A DNA stretch of 64,000 bases, taken from NCBI GenBank assembly GCA_051294375.1, contig CM119264.1, positions 7,376,103 through 7,440,102 of the forward strand, written 5' to 3'. The DNA is from Paraspadella gotoi (taxonomy: Eukaryota > Chaetognatha). A model generated the notes under the pieces. The model was not told where the DNA came from, did not search any database, and worked only from the letters and a program-made list of their open reading frames with translations. Below, piece after piece: positions 1-10,232 of this stretch (its first letter is position 1; every line of letters begins with the position of its first letter). The position numbers were made by a program, and so were the translations under genes.

Positions 1-931
1 AGTGAATTTTTTGAACAATTGTTGGGTTTAAAATTCCTTTAGCTATATCAGCTTTAGGCTGCATTGGATACCTTCTTGACATCTTTGTAAAACTGGCTTT
101 GAAAAAAATTTTTGTCATTACCAAAGGTGGTGTTTCTTTACATTTGTCAATAGTTCTGCCGCTTTTGTGATGTTGGAATCATCGTGCATCTTCCAGTTTG
201 ACATTTTTCTGTGAGTATTATTTTGGACGAGTTTTCTTACCTTTTTTTCCATCATTTTTTCATTTTTTTAATGTAAGGTTACCAGTATTTGGTGGGGGGC
301 TCTCTATGCCTAAGGGTGGGGATGAGTTGGTGGGGATCCGAGGTGAATGAGGTATGGATTAAAGGGCTTTGCTTTCTTGCTTAATAATTTTTTTCCCTTT
401 TTTAAACAACTGCAATTAATTGTAAAAATTATGTTAATTTTAGTATTATGCACCTAGATATTAATGTTAAGGTTATTTTTTAGTTTCTAGCTCATGTTCT
501 AATATGGATTTTTATATACCAACAAATTGCTGTATTTTAGTGTTTTATTATGTAGATCTCGAGTAAATAGTACTGTAGGTTTTTGTAGCATGTTGAAGCA
601 CGAACGGCTCAATCTGCCAGAGATGATGATAAAAAGAATATATAATATATAAAAGATAAATTATCAATTATTAAAAATATAAAAATTGATAATTAAGAAT
701 CCAGAATTAAGAATAACATTTCTGAACTAACTATCCAAGATTAATAATCAGAGATTGATAAGTTGATTGACAGTACAAGATTGATAAAATAAAATATTTA
801 TTAACTTATTCAATGGCTTATTAAAATTAACTTGTATCCAAATCAATCGCGAATCCTGCAGTAGATCCTTTTATTAGTCTAAAATTTTTCTTTTGATTTT
901 CTCCGCTTCTGATCTTAACTCGCTACAACAT

Positions 932-1290
932 TTTTTTTTATTTCAATGACACAAATTTATTGTCGCTATTTGTTCATTAATTATCATTGCTCAAATGATA
1001 TTTGTAATGACGTTTTCAATTTAACAAAGTATGTTATGATAGTTGTAATTTTGTAAACTTGTATGTTTTTGTTAAGTTTTTGTTTGTTTATTTGTTTTTT
1101 TTAAATTTTTGTTAATTTTTTTACTGCCTTTCAATGATACTCATTTATTGTCGCTGCTTCATTAGTTATCATTGCTCAAAGATATTTGTAAAGACGTTTT
1201 AAATTTAACAACATATGTGGTGATATTTGTAATTTTTAACGTTATTTGTAAATACATAAACTTGTATGTTTTTGTTTATGTTTAGATTAT
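932..1290. repeat. two-unit diverged tandem duplication, unit ~190 bp
   Basis: The block around 932-1085 (attgtcgct, tcattgctcaa, atttgtaa, gacgtttt, aaatttaacaa, acttgtatgtttttgtt, in that order) is repeated in the same order at 1122-1285 with scattered substitutions and indels. This is seen directly; it has no coding meaning that I can find. Confidence 0.65.
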
Positions 1291-1769
1291 GTTAATATTT
1301 CAGTTGAGGTAATTTTTACTTGCTACCTTCTAGCTATTTATTTTTATTCAACTGTTATCGTTGCGTCGTATAAATTTGTATGAATAAAATTCGAATTTGT
1401 TTTATTTTCAATGGTTTATTCAGGAACCCTACTGGTTAAAGATAACGAAATATAACAAATTGAATAAGATACATAGTTATTTTAGTATAATCATGTCTGT
1501 TGAATTCGATGTTGATAACCATTTTTTTTGTATAGTTTTATCTTCTTTATCAAAAATAGCGATTTTTGCGGCATTTAAGATACTATTCAAATGGAACAAA
1601 TATTGTAAAGTATAAGAAATTTAAATTATTAAAAATTTATAAAAGCCATATTTAGCTTACATAATAAAAAAATAAAGACCTATATAAATATTTTGGTTAG
1701 TTTATAAATTTTATATTATATTAACTGTTTGTAAACTATAATTATTAATAAATATTAAAAAAAATAAGC

Positions 1770-1910
1770 TAAGTGTAAAAAATTAAAATTTAAAACTGGA
1801 TTTAAATTTTTTACAAAAAGTTGATAAAAAAAGTATAATCTATTTTAACAAATTCTTTCATTAAGTTGGTTAAAAATATTAAAATTATAGTTTTTCTAAA
1901 TTTTGACCAA
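1770..1910 (+). repeat. AT-rich dispersed repeat, copy 1
   Basis: The reverse complement of this stretch matches 60470-60680: shared blocks include ccaacttaatgaaa, atcaactttttg, aaatcc and tttagcttatt in the same order. It is probably an old AT-rich transposon fragment. The class is unknown. Confidence 0.5.
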
Positions 1911-2351
1911 ATTTTGATATAATTTTAGAATAAAATAATTGTTTTTTATGATAATTTTTTATATATTAAAAATCATCATTTTCGACGAGAAAGATATTCA
2001 TGCTAAGACCGGGGGGGGCCCAGCTCATTTTGAGCTCTTTCTTAATTCTTATATTTCACTACAATCTTTACTTATCTATCCCTCTAAAATCTCAATTTTC
2101 AACTTCTTAATTTTAATTTTCAACTTTTCAATTTCAAAAATTAATTTATTTCAATTTGTTATTAAACAGTTTCCATTATCTTTATCTATGTTGTACATTG
2201 CTCAAATGTAATTATTTATTTATTTCTCTCTCTCTCTGTCTCTCTCACCAATTTTCACTTCTTTTCAAAACTTATTCAAACTAGCCACTTCTAAAAATCT
2301 GTCCTCACCACTGATCACTGTCCTTACTCAATTCTTTGTTGGAAACCTTTA

Positions 2352-2353
<2 letters not shown>

Positions 2354-2427
<74 letters not shown>
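2354..2427. repeat. (TC)n microsatellite inside copy A
   Basis: Nearly pure TC dinucleotide tract of about 74 bp, at the same place, upstream of the ribozyme, as the shorter TC tract at 4855-4883 in copy B. Confidence 0.95.
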
Positions 2428-2432
<5 letters not shown>

Positions 2433-2461
2433 AACTAAAAACTTGTATCAAGTTCACAACT

Positions 2462-2515
2462 CATATGCGCTGATGAGGGCTCGTATTGTGAGCCGAAACA
2501 TGTCTGCTCTTGTAA
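2462..2515 (+). ncRNA. type I hammerhead ribozyme motif, copy A
   Basis: The conserved core is complete. CTGATGA is at 2470-2476. Stem II is GGCTC/GAGCC (2478-2482 with 2490-2494) closing a 7-base loop. GAAAC is at 2495-2499, a minimal stem III is AC-AT-GT, and GTC at 2502-2504 gives the expected cleavage position after C2504. Stem I can form from GCG before the core with TGC after the cleavage site, plus outer ACAA/TTGT. Very short stem III is typical of hammerheads in Penelope-like elements and retrozymes. Cleavage activity is inferred from the fold. Confidence 0.75.
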
Positions 2516-2536
2516 AATAAAATTCGTTGCAAAAAT

Positions 2537-3280
2537 AAAATCAAACTTTGTTAGACGAGAAAGATAAAATTATACAAATAAATTGTCATCACCATCGAAT
2601 TCTACAGACTTGTTCACACTGAAATAGCTATGTACCTTATTCAATCTGTTATATTTTGCTATTTTTAAACGCCCTACTAACCAGCCTTATCCTCACTATA
2701 AGAGCTTAATAGGAACAGTAATAATAGGGTGTATAACGGAAACTATCACAGGGCCTCGCTATCAAGCCCGAAGTTACCCGTTTTTTTTGGTTTTTTTTCT
2801 GTAAAAAACAAAGAATCGCCCTTATTTATTTCGTTTGAAACGCAAATTTTTTTTTTTTCGGAATTTGTTTCGTCTCAACTATTGGCCTTCGAAAGTTAAG
2901 AGAGAGAGAGATGCACATACACACACATAAAGCTTCTATCAGATTTTGGAAAGGATATTGGTTCGGTTGTGAGGTCAGCTGAAGATGAGAACAGATAAGA
3001 TTGAGTTAGAGGGAATAAGACATGAAAAATAGTCAATTACCGTGAGAACATTTAAATTAACTTTTGTTATATATAATAAAGACAAACATAAATTGGTTGT
3101 ACCAATTTTAGGCCCATATTTATATATACAGGGAGGTCCGGTTCTAATGGGACTAACTAGTTTGATAAAAAAAAGTGATTATATTTTAAAATTAGGGTTT
3201 TTTTTATCGATATTAAAAACGTTTGGAAAATCTCATAACTGTAATAGATTATTTTTATGATCTTATTTTTTTTGTAATGT
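2537..3280. other. AT-rich spacer, no gene seen
   Basis: AT-rich with a short GA run near 2900. It holds the outer member of an inverted repeat pair at 3085-3165. No coding exon recognised. Confidence 0.5.
3085..3165 (+). repeat. inverted repeat partner of 5300-5385
   Basis: The block ttggttgtaccaattt followed by a TA-rich run and acagggaggtc occurs here forward and at 5300-5385 as its reverse complement. One member lies just outside the left arm of the foldback element and the other just inside its right arm, so this is a second, nested palindromic structure or a separate small repeat inserted twice. Confidence 0.55.
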
Positions 3281-4072
3281 TTTTAGTCGGATCTGCTTGT
3301 CAGCAGATCCCGATTCTATACTTCACTTTGTCGGACCGTCGGTCCGCCCCCTCAATCTTGTTGGGCACTAACTTATATCATGTCAGAACATTGAATTATG
3401 ATAAAATATACAAAAAAAAATGCTGTCTGTCCGTCCGTCCGTCCCACCTTAGCAAAAAATACTAATTACTCGTGATTGGATGGATGGATTGGAATGTAAT
3501 TTTGTCTGCGAGTAGGGAAGTGTGTGATTGAGCTGTATTTTAAGTTTGGATAGAATCGTCCAAGTGCAAATGATTTTAAATGGAAAAAACAAAAAATATA
3601 TTTCACTATTTGAATACCAATTGCTCATGAGTGGATGGGGCGATTTTAAAAAAAAATTGTATGTGGATAGGAAAGTGTGTGATTAAGCTGGAAATCAAGT
3701 TTCGATGGAATCGTTTGAATGGAAGTGAGTTTAAATGGAAAAGACAAAAATCCTGTTTCATTAATTGATTATGCTTCTTTTTTTATATTAAATGTAAATG
3801 TAAGATTTATTAATTAATCAATATTTATTAATCAGTCAATCAATCAAGTCAGTCGTTATTGGCATCATTCTCATTGTTGTCATTGCTTTTGTCGTGGTTA
3901 GTGACCTAAAAACAAATATTTGGGATTTAATTAATTAATTGCCTAATTAATTAATTCATTAACTTAAATTATTCAAGTATTAATTAATTATCATTAATGA
4001 GCGTTGGCAGGTCCAACATTGTTTGCTCAAACTTGTTTTTATAAATTTTAGTAAGATTCGCTTATCAAAAGC

Positions 4073-4456
4073 GTGGTGGAGGCCCCGCCGCCACCACGCC
4101 CGCACAATGATTCCCCCGTCTCCACTCAACGAGACAGGCGGAGACCCTTACGCAGGCAATGGGCAAACGATGCCACTCCTTCAAATGCAGCAACTCAGTC
4201 CCTCTCTCTGTGGACTGAGCGTCGCCCAAAACGACGGCTTCAGGAGGAAGGAGAGGAGTCTATCATCCCTGTCGCAAAAGCGGCAAAAATAGACAATCGC
4301 CCACCTCGCCAGCAGGCGAGAAGAGGGCAGCCGGCAGGCGTATCAGGTCAGAGAGAAATAAGAGTGGCATTGGGAATTTTTCCGCCTGGTACAATCCCCG
4401 GTGCAGAATTTACCGGTTCAGTCGCACTCTCCTCTCAGCCACTGACGCGCCAATGA
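4073..4456 (+). other. open frame of 127 codons inside the nested element, function unknown
   Basis: A GC-rich frame in otherwise AT-rich DNA encodes a Pro/Arg/Gln-rich, low-complexity, basic polypeptide with no domain I recognise. It lies directly upstream of copy B of the ribozyme unit and ends about 40 bases before its hairpin. It may be a remnant of the 5' region of the parent retroelement. An overlapping frame (4023-4292) is also open, so real coding is uncertain. Confidence 0.25.
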
Positions 4457-4496
4457 CCCGTCACCATCGTCCATGCCCTTCATTTGCATAAACCAA

Positions 4497-4849
4497 GGGG
4501 GCCAGCTCATTTTGAGCTCTTTCTTACTCCTTAAATTTCATTTTAATCATTTACTTAACACTTAAAATTCTCATATTTCATTTTTCACAAATTTCATTTC
4601 ATTTTTACTTTCTATCCCTTAACTATTTATCCACTATACAATTGTTAAATTTACTAATTTTAGTTTCAAAGCATTTATCTTTGTTGTACATTGCACAATG
4701 TATCATTATTATTTTATTTTATCCCTGTTCTCTCTCTCTCTCTCTAAGTTTCACTTCTTTTCACAACTTATTCAATCTGTCCTCACCTTGACCTGTCCTC
4801 TCATCTGACCACTATTCTGTCTCACCACTTTGTTGGAAAACTTTTACCC

Positions 4850-4886
<37 letters not shown>

Positions 4887-4986
4887 TATGCACAAATTTT
4901 AAACCATTCTGTCAACCGCTGATGAAGACTTGTAAAACAAGTCGAAACATGTCTGTTCAACTAAAATAAAATTCGTTGCAAACAAA
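4497..4986 (+). mobile_element. short retroelement-like unit with hammerhead ribozyme, copy B
   Basis: Full-length homologue of copy A at 2007-2536, with the same landmarks in the same order: hairpin AGCTCA-ttt-TGAGCT, short TC tract, long TC tract at 4855-4883, hammerhead core and the 3' end AAATAAAATTCGTTGCAAA. It sits between the arms of the foldback element. The two copies differ by substitutions and TC length but keep the ribozyme core. Confidence 0.65.
4909..4961 (+). ncRNA. type I hammerhead ribozyme motif, copy B
   Basis: CTGATGA is at 4919-4925. Stem II is GACTTG/CAAGTC (4927-4932 with 4938-4943) with a TAAAA loop. GAAAC is at 4944-4948, AT forms the tiny loop, and GTC at 4951-4953 gives cleavage after C4953. 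Stem I can pair AAC and CG before the core with TGTT after the cleavage site. Stem II differs from copy A by paired changes that keep base pairing, which argues for selection on structure. Confidence 0.75.
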
Positions 4987-6180
4987 AACTTTGTCAATTC
5001 TCTAAGTTAAATTTAAAAAAAAGCATAATAATTCTTAATATTTCCTCTTGATTAATGAAATTATAGGATAGAAAAGCGGAATGTCTTACGATCTTTTCAA
5101 TAATTGTAAATTTTTTAATAGTAATAAAAGTTGTAGGAATGGTAGCTTTCTTAAAGGCTTGGTTGTAAAAGCATATCTCTAAACATTTTGAGAAGGTTAT
5201 GGTTGTTAAAGGTAAAGTATTTAATAGATTATATTCTTTTATTATTTTTTTATAAATATATTAATTTTTATATTATTATTGTTATATTCATATGTCCAAA
5301 CGGTTTTTTAAATTTAGTTCCAAAAAGATCGACCTCCCTGTATATATATGAAATTGGTACAACCAATATATTTAAACTTAGAAGGCTACAACTATTTTAA
5401 GTTAAATTGCAATAAATTTATTTCAAAATGACGTGAATTTTTAAGAATATCCTCGAAAAAATTACAGTAAAAGATTTAGTCATAAGAATAAATAAGTTTG
5501 AGCAAACAATGTCGGATCTGCCCACGATCATTATTGGTAATTAAATAATAATTAAATAATTCAAGTTAATTAATTAATTAGTCAATTAATAAATTAACTT
5601 TATCCAATATCTTTGTTTTGATAGATTGACTGATTAATTAATAATTGATTAATTAATTGATTAATTATTTAATTTATACATCTTGCATTTACATTTAATA
5701 TAAAAAGAAAAAGAAGCATAATCAATTAGTGAAACAGGTTTTTGGTTTTTTCCATTTAAACTCATTTCCACTCAAACGATTCCATCGAAACTTGATTTCC
5801 AGCTTAATCACACACTTTCTTACCCACATACAAAACTTTAAGTCAATTGCCCCATTCACACATGAGTAATTGGGGTTCAAATAATGAAATATATATATTT
5901 TTTCCATTTAAACTAATTTCATTTCAGACGATTCCATCGAAACTTCATATCCAGCTCAATAACACCCTTCCCTACCCACACACAAAATTTCATTCCAATC
6001 CATCCATGCAATCATGAGTAATTGGTGTTTTTTGCTAAGGTGGGACGGACGGACATAGTTTTTTTGCATAATTTATCATAGTTTGATGTTCAGACTTGAT
6101 ATAAGTGAATGCCCGACAAGATTGAGGGGGCGGACCGACGGACCGACAAAGTGAATTATAGAGTCGGGATCTGCTGATAA

Positions 6181-6951
6181 AAAGCGTTAAGCAGGGGCGA
6201 GAAGAGGAGCTTTCTCTTCCTTTTTAACCTCAGGGGCGGGGAGACTTTTCAGGTTAGGCGATATCAACGAACTCGTCACACGACCGTTTGACAAGAATAC
6301 TAATTCAAAGTAAACCCGTTTCCTTCTTTAACCAGCTCGACTTTTAAAAGCTAATTGATTAATACGACTCGACCGTCTAATCACACTCTCGTTAATCGAG
6401 GAGTTTCATCTTTTTTTCCTCATTTCACTTCTTTTAATTTAAAACTTGTACTTTTTTCTTTCAATAAATTTAAGAAGGTAAGTGTACATTTTATTTACTC
6501 GTAAAAAACTTTTTTTTCTCTTTTTTTTTTTCCTTTATTCCTTTTTTCTTTCTTTCTAATCATTTCTTGCTTTTTCATACTAAACCATTTTACAATTAAA
6601 TTTTTGATATATGAAGTACCTATATGATGTACGAAGGAACTTTTTTCAGAGTAATTTAGAAATAGAATAAACATCATTAAATAAAATCTCCCGAAGTGGA
6701 GTATCAATTTAAAATCGTTTTTAAACGAAAGAGGTGAAACCAAAAAAAAAAAAAAGCTGCTAATGGCAATAACGCTTATTTTGGAGTCGAGTGCTGAGTA
6801 AGTATATTTACATTTTATTTTCTAGGCAGGCAAATGATGTTTTCATTGTTTAAAGGACAATATGTGAGATAAGTTAGGGACTCAATATGTGATGGACATA
6901 CTTTCTATGAAATCTTAGGATCGGATTATCTTGAGGTTACGCTGACAACAA
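6181..6951. other. upstream region of the EF-hand gene, no other gene seen
   Basis: AT-rich with pyrimidine and poly-A runs. It should hold the promoter and 5' UTR of the EF-hand gene, but I find no convincing TATA or initiator match. Confidence 0.4.
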
Positions 6952-9521
6952 TGGAATCAGAAAAAGAGAAAGGTAAACCAAATTGGGGGGGAAAAAGCAA
7001 ATAAAAAGGCAAAGAACCAACAGATGACCAAGGACAATGGGGTTGCAATTTCTGTAGATGGTCATGATCTGGAAAGTTTATATACTATCGACGTTGATCT
7101 CAAACATGAAGCCAACGAACCATAACAACAATAATAGAAGAAAAGGGTTATCAGTGCCGCGAATACGCTGTCTCTTTCATCCAACCACTCGATTTAAAGC
7201 CCGAGATAAATTTATTTAACTTTATAACCCTAAATTTTGTTCATCGCAATTTCATTTTTTCCATAACAGACGTACAGTAATTTGATTTTCTGTTAGTAAT
7301 GGGTTTTAACGGTTGTTTAAATTAATAATCACTAAAACAAAGGACTTTTTTTTTCGCCTGATTATTCAAGCAATCGAACAGTCTTCTCTCTCACTCCGCC
7401 TGTTCAACACTTAGTTTTCCACGTCTCACAGAATGGCATGCGGCCTTCTGCCTGTTCGACATCAATGGCGACGGAAAGATTTCCATGGAGGAACTTTCGA
7501 TAGGAATGAGAAAACTGGGCCACTTCCCTTCTCAGCGCGAGGTGGAGACGATGCTGGCCGAAAACGATTTGGACGGTCAGAGTGGCGGAAGGGGGGCGGA
7601 GTGTGATTGGGTGGAACTGGTGGCCTTGATAGTGAGGGGCTGAGATTGCTGGGTGGAGAATTGTATATAAGTATCTAAAGTAGAATAGCGTCGAATTTTT
7701 TTTTTACTAAGATACTCTTTTCTTTTTATTTCGTATTTTATATTTTTTTTTCAATTCAGTTAATGAATTGAAATTGAAATCATTGCCTAAATAAAGTAAA
7801 ATGAATAGATAATATATTGGTTTCTAAAAAGCTGAATTGAAATTGAAATCATTGCTTAAATAAAGGAAAATGAATAGATAATATGTTGGTTTCTAAAAGG
7901 CTGAATTGAAATTGAAATCGTTGCCTAAATAAAGGAAAATGAATAGATAATATATTGGTTTCTAAAAAGCTGAATTCTAAAGGCTAATTGAATTTGAAAT
8001 CATGACTAAATAAAGTAAAATGAATAGATAATATATTGGTTTCTAAAAGGCTCACTGTTTCGTGACAACAAACAAATAACTCAAAAGTACAGTCTTCATC
8101 CTAGAAGGCACGAGTAAAAAAAATAAGGATATTAAACCAATAGCCATCCCAGGGATTTTTCTAAATGATGGTCCATTAAAAAAAAAGTTAAATTCAGGTG
8201 ACGGAAATTTGGACTTTAATGAGTTTATGAAATCATTGCTTAAATAAAGTAAAATGAATAGATAATATTATTGGTTTCTAAAAGGCTGAATTGAAATTGA
8301 AATCATTGCTTAAATAAAGTAAAATGAATAGATAATATATTGGTTTCTAAAAGGCTGAATTAAAATTGAAATCATTGCCTAAATAAAGTAAAATGAATAG
8401 ATAATATTTGGGTTTCTAAAAGGATGAATTGAAATGGAAATCATTGCCTAAATAAAGTAAAATGAATAGATAATATTTGGGTTTCTAAAAGGCTGAATTG
8501 AAATTGAAATCATTGACTAAATAAAGTAAAATGAATAGATATATATGTTGTTTCTAAAAGGCTGAATTTGAAATTGAAATCATTGCCTAAATAAGTAAAA
8601 TGAATAGATAATATATTGGTTTCTAAAAGGCTGAATTGAAATTGAAATCATTGCTAAAAAGTAAAATGAATAGATAATATATTGGTTTCTAAAAGGCTGA
8701 ATTGAAATTGAAATCATTGCTTAAATAAAGTAAAATGAATAGATAATATATTAGTTTTCTAAAAGGCTGAATTGAAATTGAAATCATTGACTAAATAAAG
8801 TAAAATGAATAGATAATATATTGGTTCTAACGTGACAACAAACAAATAACTCAAAAAAAATTTAAATTCAGGTGACGGAAATTTGGACTTTAATGAGTTC
8901 ATGTATTTGATGGATTCCTCCGACAATCCGGGTGAGGACGACCGCGACGAAGCCAGGGCCCTCTACCTCGCCTTCAGGGTGGGTCCTTTAACGAAACCAA
9001 TTGCTTTTGAAGGAACTCAAAACCTCCACTATCCCTCGGACGCAGATGTTCGACAAGTCCGGATCCGGATTCATCTCGGCCACGGATATTCAAGCCTTAT
9101 TCGAACGGATCGGTATCGAAGTTACCATTTATGAAGGTGAGGCACGATTTTACCCATGGCATCCGTTGGCTACTCCAGCACAAACATGTCGATTGGCCGT
9201 TCAATCATGCTCCAAAAATATATATTTAAATTAAACGAGATAATGGTTTAGAAAAGTATTATTTTTTAAAAACATACATCCACATTAAGTCTGTTAAACT
9301 TATCTTCCAATTAAAGTTGACCAAATGATGGACGAAGTCGATCTGGATGGCGATGGAAGAATCGATTTTGAAGGTCAGTATTTATTTAAAACCCGATTAT
9401 ATGTTGTACAAAACATATATGCTGTACAAACCAGCGTCAAACTGTTATGTATGAAATATAAAAAATATTTTCAACAGAATTTCGCGTCTACCTGGAGAGC
9501 AACGATTACAACATTTTGTAA
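6952..9521 (+). CDS. calmodulin-like protein with four EF-hands (six exons)
   Basis: Spliced CDS of 154 codons: exons 6952-6973, 7432-7575, 8872-8978, 9046-9136, 9317-9373 and 9478-9521. Every junction is GT-AG and keeps frame. Four canonical 12-residue calcium loops follow in order: DINGDGKISMEE, DLDGDGNLDFNE, DKSGSGFISATD and DLDGDGRIDFEE. Length and the linker before loop 3 (AFRMFDK) match calmodulin-type sensors (calmodulin is 149 residues), but identity is too low for true calmodulin. The role inferred is a cytosolic calcium sensor with an unknown partner. Loop 3 ends in Asp rather than Glu, so that site may bind calcium more weakly. The first exon (seven codons plus one base) was chosen because its phase-1 donor G|GTAAAC fits the next exon; it is the least certain part. 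An AATAAA lies about 340 bp after the stop. Confidence 0.85.
7764..8054. repeat. minisatellite block 1 in intron 2, ~69 bp unit, about 4 copies
   Basis: Units read gctgaattgaaattgaaat, then cattgcctaaataaag, then taaaatgaatagataat and attggtttctaaaa. About four copies with few differences. Most units contain AATAAA, a polyadenylation signal, on the coding strand of the EF-hand gene. Confidence 0.9.
8196..8248 (+). other. partial copy of exon 3 with acceptor, stop and AATAAA
   Basis: Bases 8190-8229 repeat the acceptor and first codons of exon 3 (8864-8903) almost perfectly, then run straight into a minisatellite unit. Read with the splice phase of exon 2, this gives GDGNLDFNEFMKSLLK and then TAA at 8245-8247, with AATAAA at 8243-8248. 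It could act as an alternative last exon giving a 71-residue, two-EF-hand protein. Use is inferred, not shown. Confidence 0.6.
8229..8830. repeat. minisatellite block 2 in intron 2, ~69 bp unit, about 9 copies
   Basis: Same unit as block 1, about nine copies (the first partial), ending 40 bp before exon 3. The short sequence cgtgacaacaaacaaataactcaaaa occurs after both blocks (8060-8085 and 8830-8857), so the whole block plus the exon start appears to have been duplicated. Confidence 0.9.
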
Positions 9522-9956
9522 TGAAGCATTACATTTTTTGTATACATGTTATTTTCTCAAACTAAGTAAGGGTTACTAGTTACTAGTTTTTTTATAGTTT
9601 TTTAATAGTTCTGATAATTTTCGATTACATATCCGTCATTAGAAGCAATCCAATTCGACCTCACTCTTTATTTAAACGAAATAGTTGTCTGGTGTGCTGA
9701 GAGCATATCTTTAATTTCTAATAGATTAAGTAATTAAAGACCTTGGAATAAGCAGACATCTTTTATCATTTACCTTTAATTTTTAGTAAAGCAGAAGTGA
9801 ATTGACAAATTGTTGGCAGTATTGATAACCAATTAGTAGAGGTTGCGCCAGCTTAAAGCTAAGAGGAATAAAAAATTTTAATGCATTTCTATGAAAAAGT
9901 AAAAAATTTAATCAAATAGTACTATATCTTTTGGTTCTTGAAACGCCTTATATTAC
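9522..9956. other. 3' flank of the EF-hand gene
   Basis: AT-rich. It holds a plausible polyadenylation signal AATAAA near 9864. No other feature seen. Confidence 0.4.
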
Positions 9957-10232
9957 TGTAGTCGGGCATTGCCTAGGTTCACCCCGCTATAAGCATGACA
10001 CCTTCAGTCCTGACCCGGTGGCTCATTGAGTAAAGCCATCAGCTCATGACCACTAGGTACCGGTTCAATACCAACCTGGTACCTACCCTGCGGGGAAGCT
10101 GAGGACGGCCGTAAGCCGCCTTGGGGGCGTGGCAACCCCTCAAGCCTGGTTCCAAGCCCAGGACCCGTTCCATGGCTACTAAGGGGGTTATAGAAGTTAC
10201 GGATAGTCATCTTCAGCCCACTTAGCGCCTTA
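9957..10232 (+). mobile_element. tRNA-like SINE, copy 1
   Basis: One of three copies of a ~280 bp GC-rich unit starting gtagtcgggcattgcctagg and ending cttcagcccacttagcgcc. A Pol III box B-like GGTTCAATACC is at 10062-10072 with a weaker box A-like TGGCTCATTGAG about 40 bases before it. That arrangement fits a tRNA-derived SINE. The other copies are at 10361-10663 (+) and 29597-29874 (-). Confidence 0.65.

Larger units (their letters stand above)
1..1996. other. AT-rich intergenic DNA, no gene seen
   Basis: Very AT-rich sequence with only short random open frames. It contains a diverged tandem duplication of about 190 bp (932-1290) and one half of a dispersed inverted repeat (about 1770-1910), both described separately. 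I see no splice-site-bounded coding exon on either strand. Confidence 0.6.
2007..2536 (+). mobile_element. short retroelement-like unit with hammerhead ribozyme, copy A
   Basis: This unit is homologous over its whole length to 4497-4986. Landmarks in order: a G/C run followed by the perfect hairpin AGCTCA-ttt-TGAGCT, AT-rich sequence, ttatctntgttgtacattgc, a short TC tract, tcacttcttttcanaacttattcaa, tttgttggaaa, a long (TC)n tract, a hammerhead core and a shared 3' end AAATAAAATTCGTTGCAAA. Type I hammerhead motifs in animals are known from Penelope-like elements and from small non-autonomous retrozymes. No reverse transcriptase frame is present, so a non-autonomous or 5'-truncated copy is inferred. 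Confidence 0.65.
3281..6180. mobile_element. foldback (long terminal inverted repeat) element, ~2.9 kb
   Basis: The left arm 3281-4032 and right arm 5496-6180 are inverted copies of about 0.7 kb: ggcggaccgacgg, acttgatttccagcttaatc, caaacaatgtcgg and many other blocks match in reverse complement. A second copy of the right arm is at 29366-30479, which shows it is a mobile family. The left end carries a short palindrome, GGATCTGC and GCAGATCC separated by a few bases. The core holds copy B of the ribozyme unit and a GC-rich stretch, so it is nested. I see no transposase. It could be a non-autonomous DNA transposon. Confidence 0.7.
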
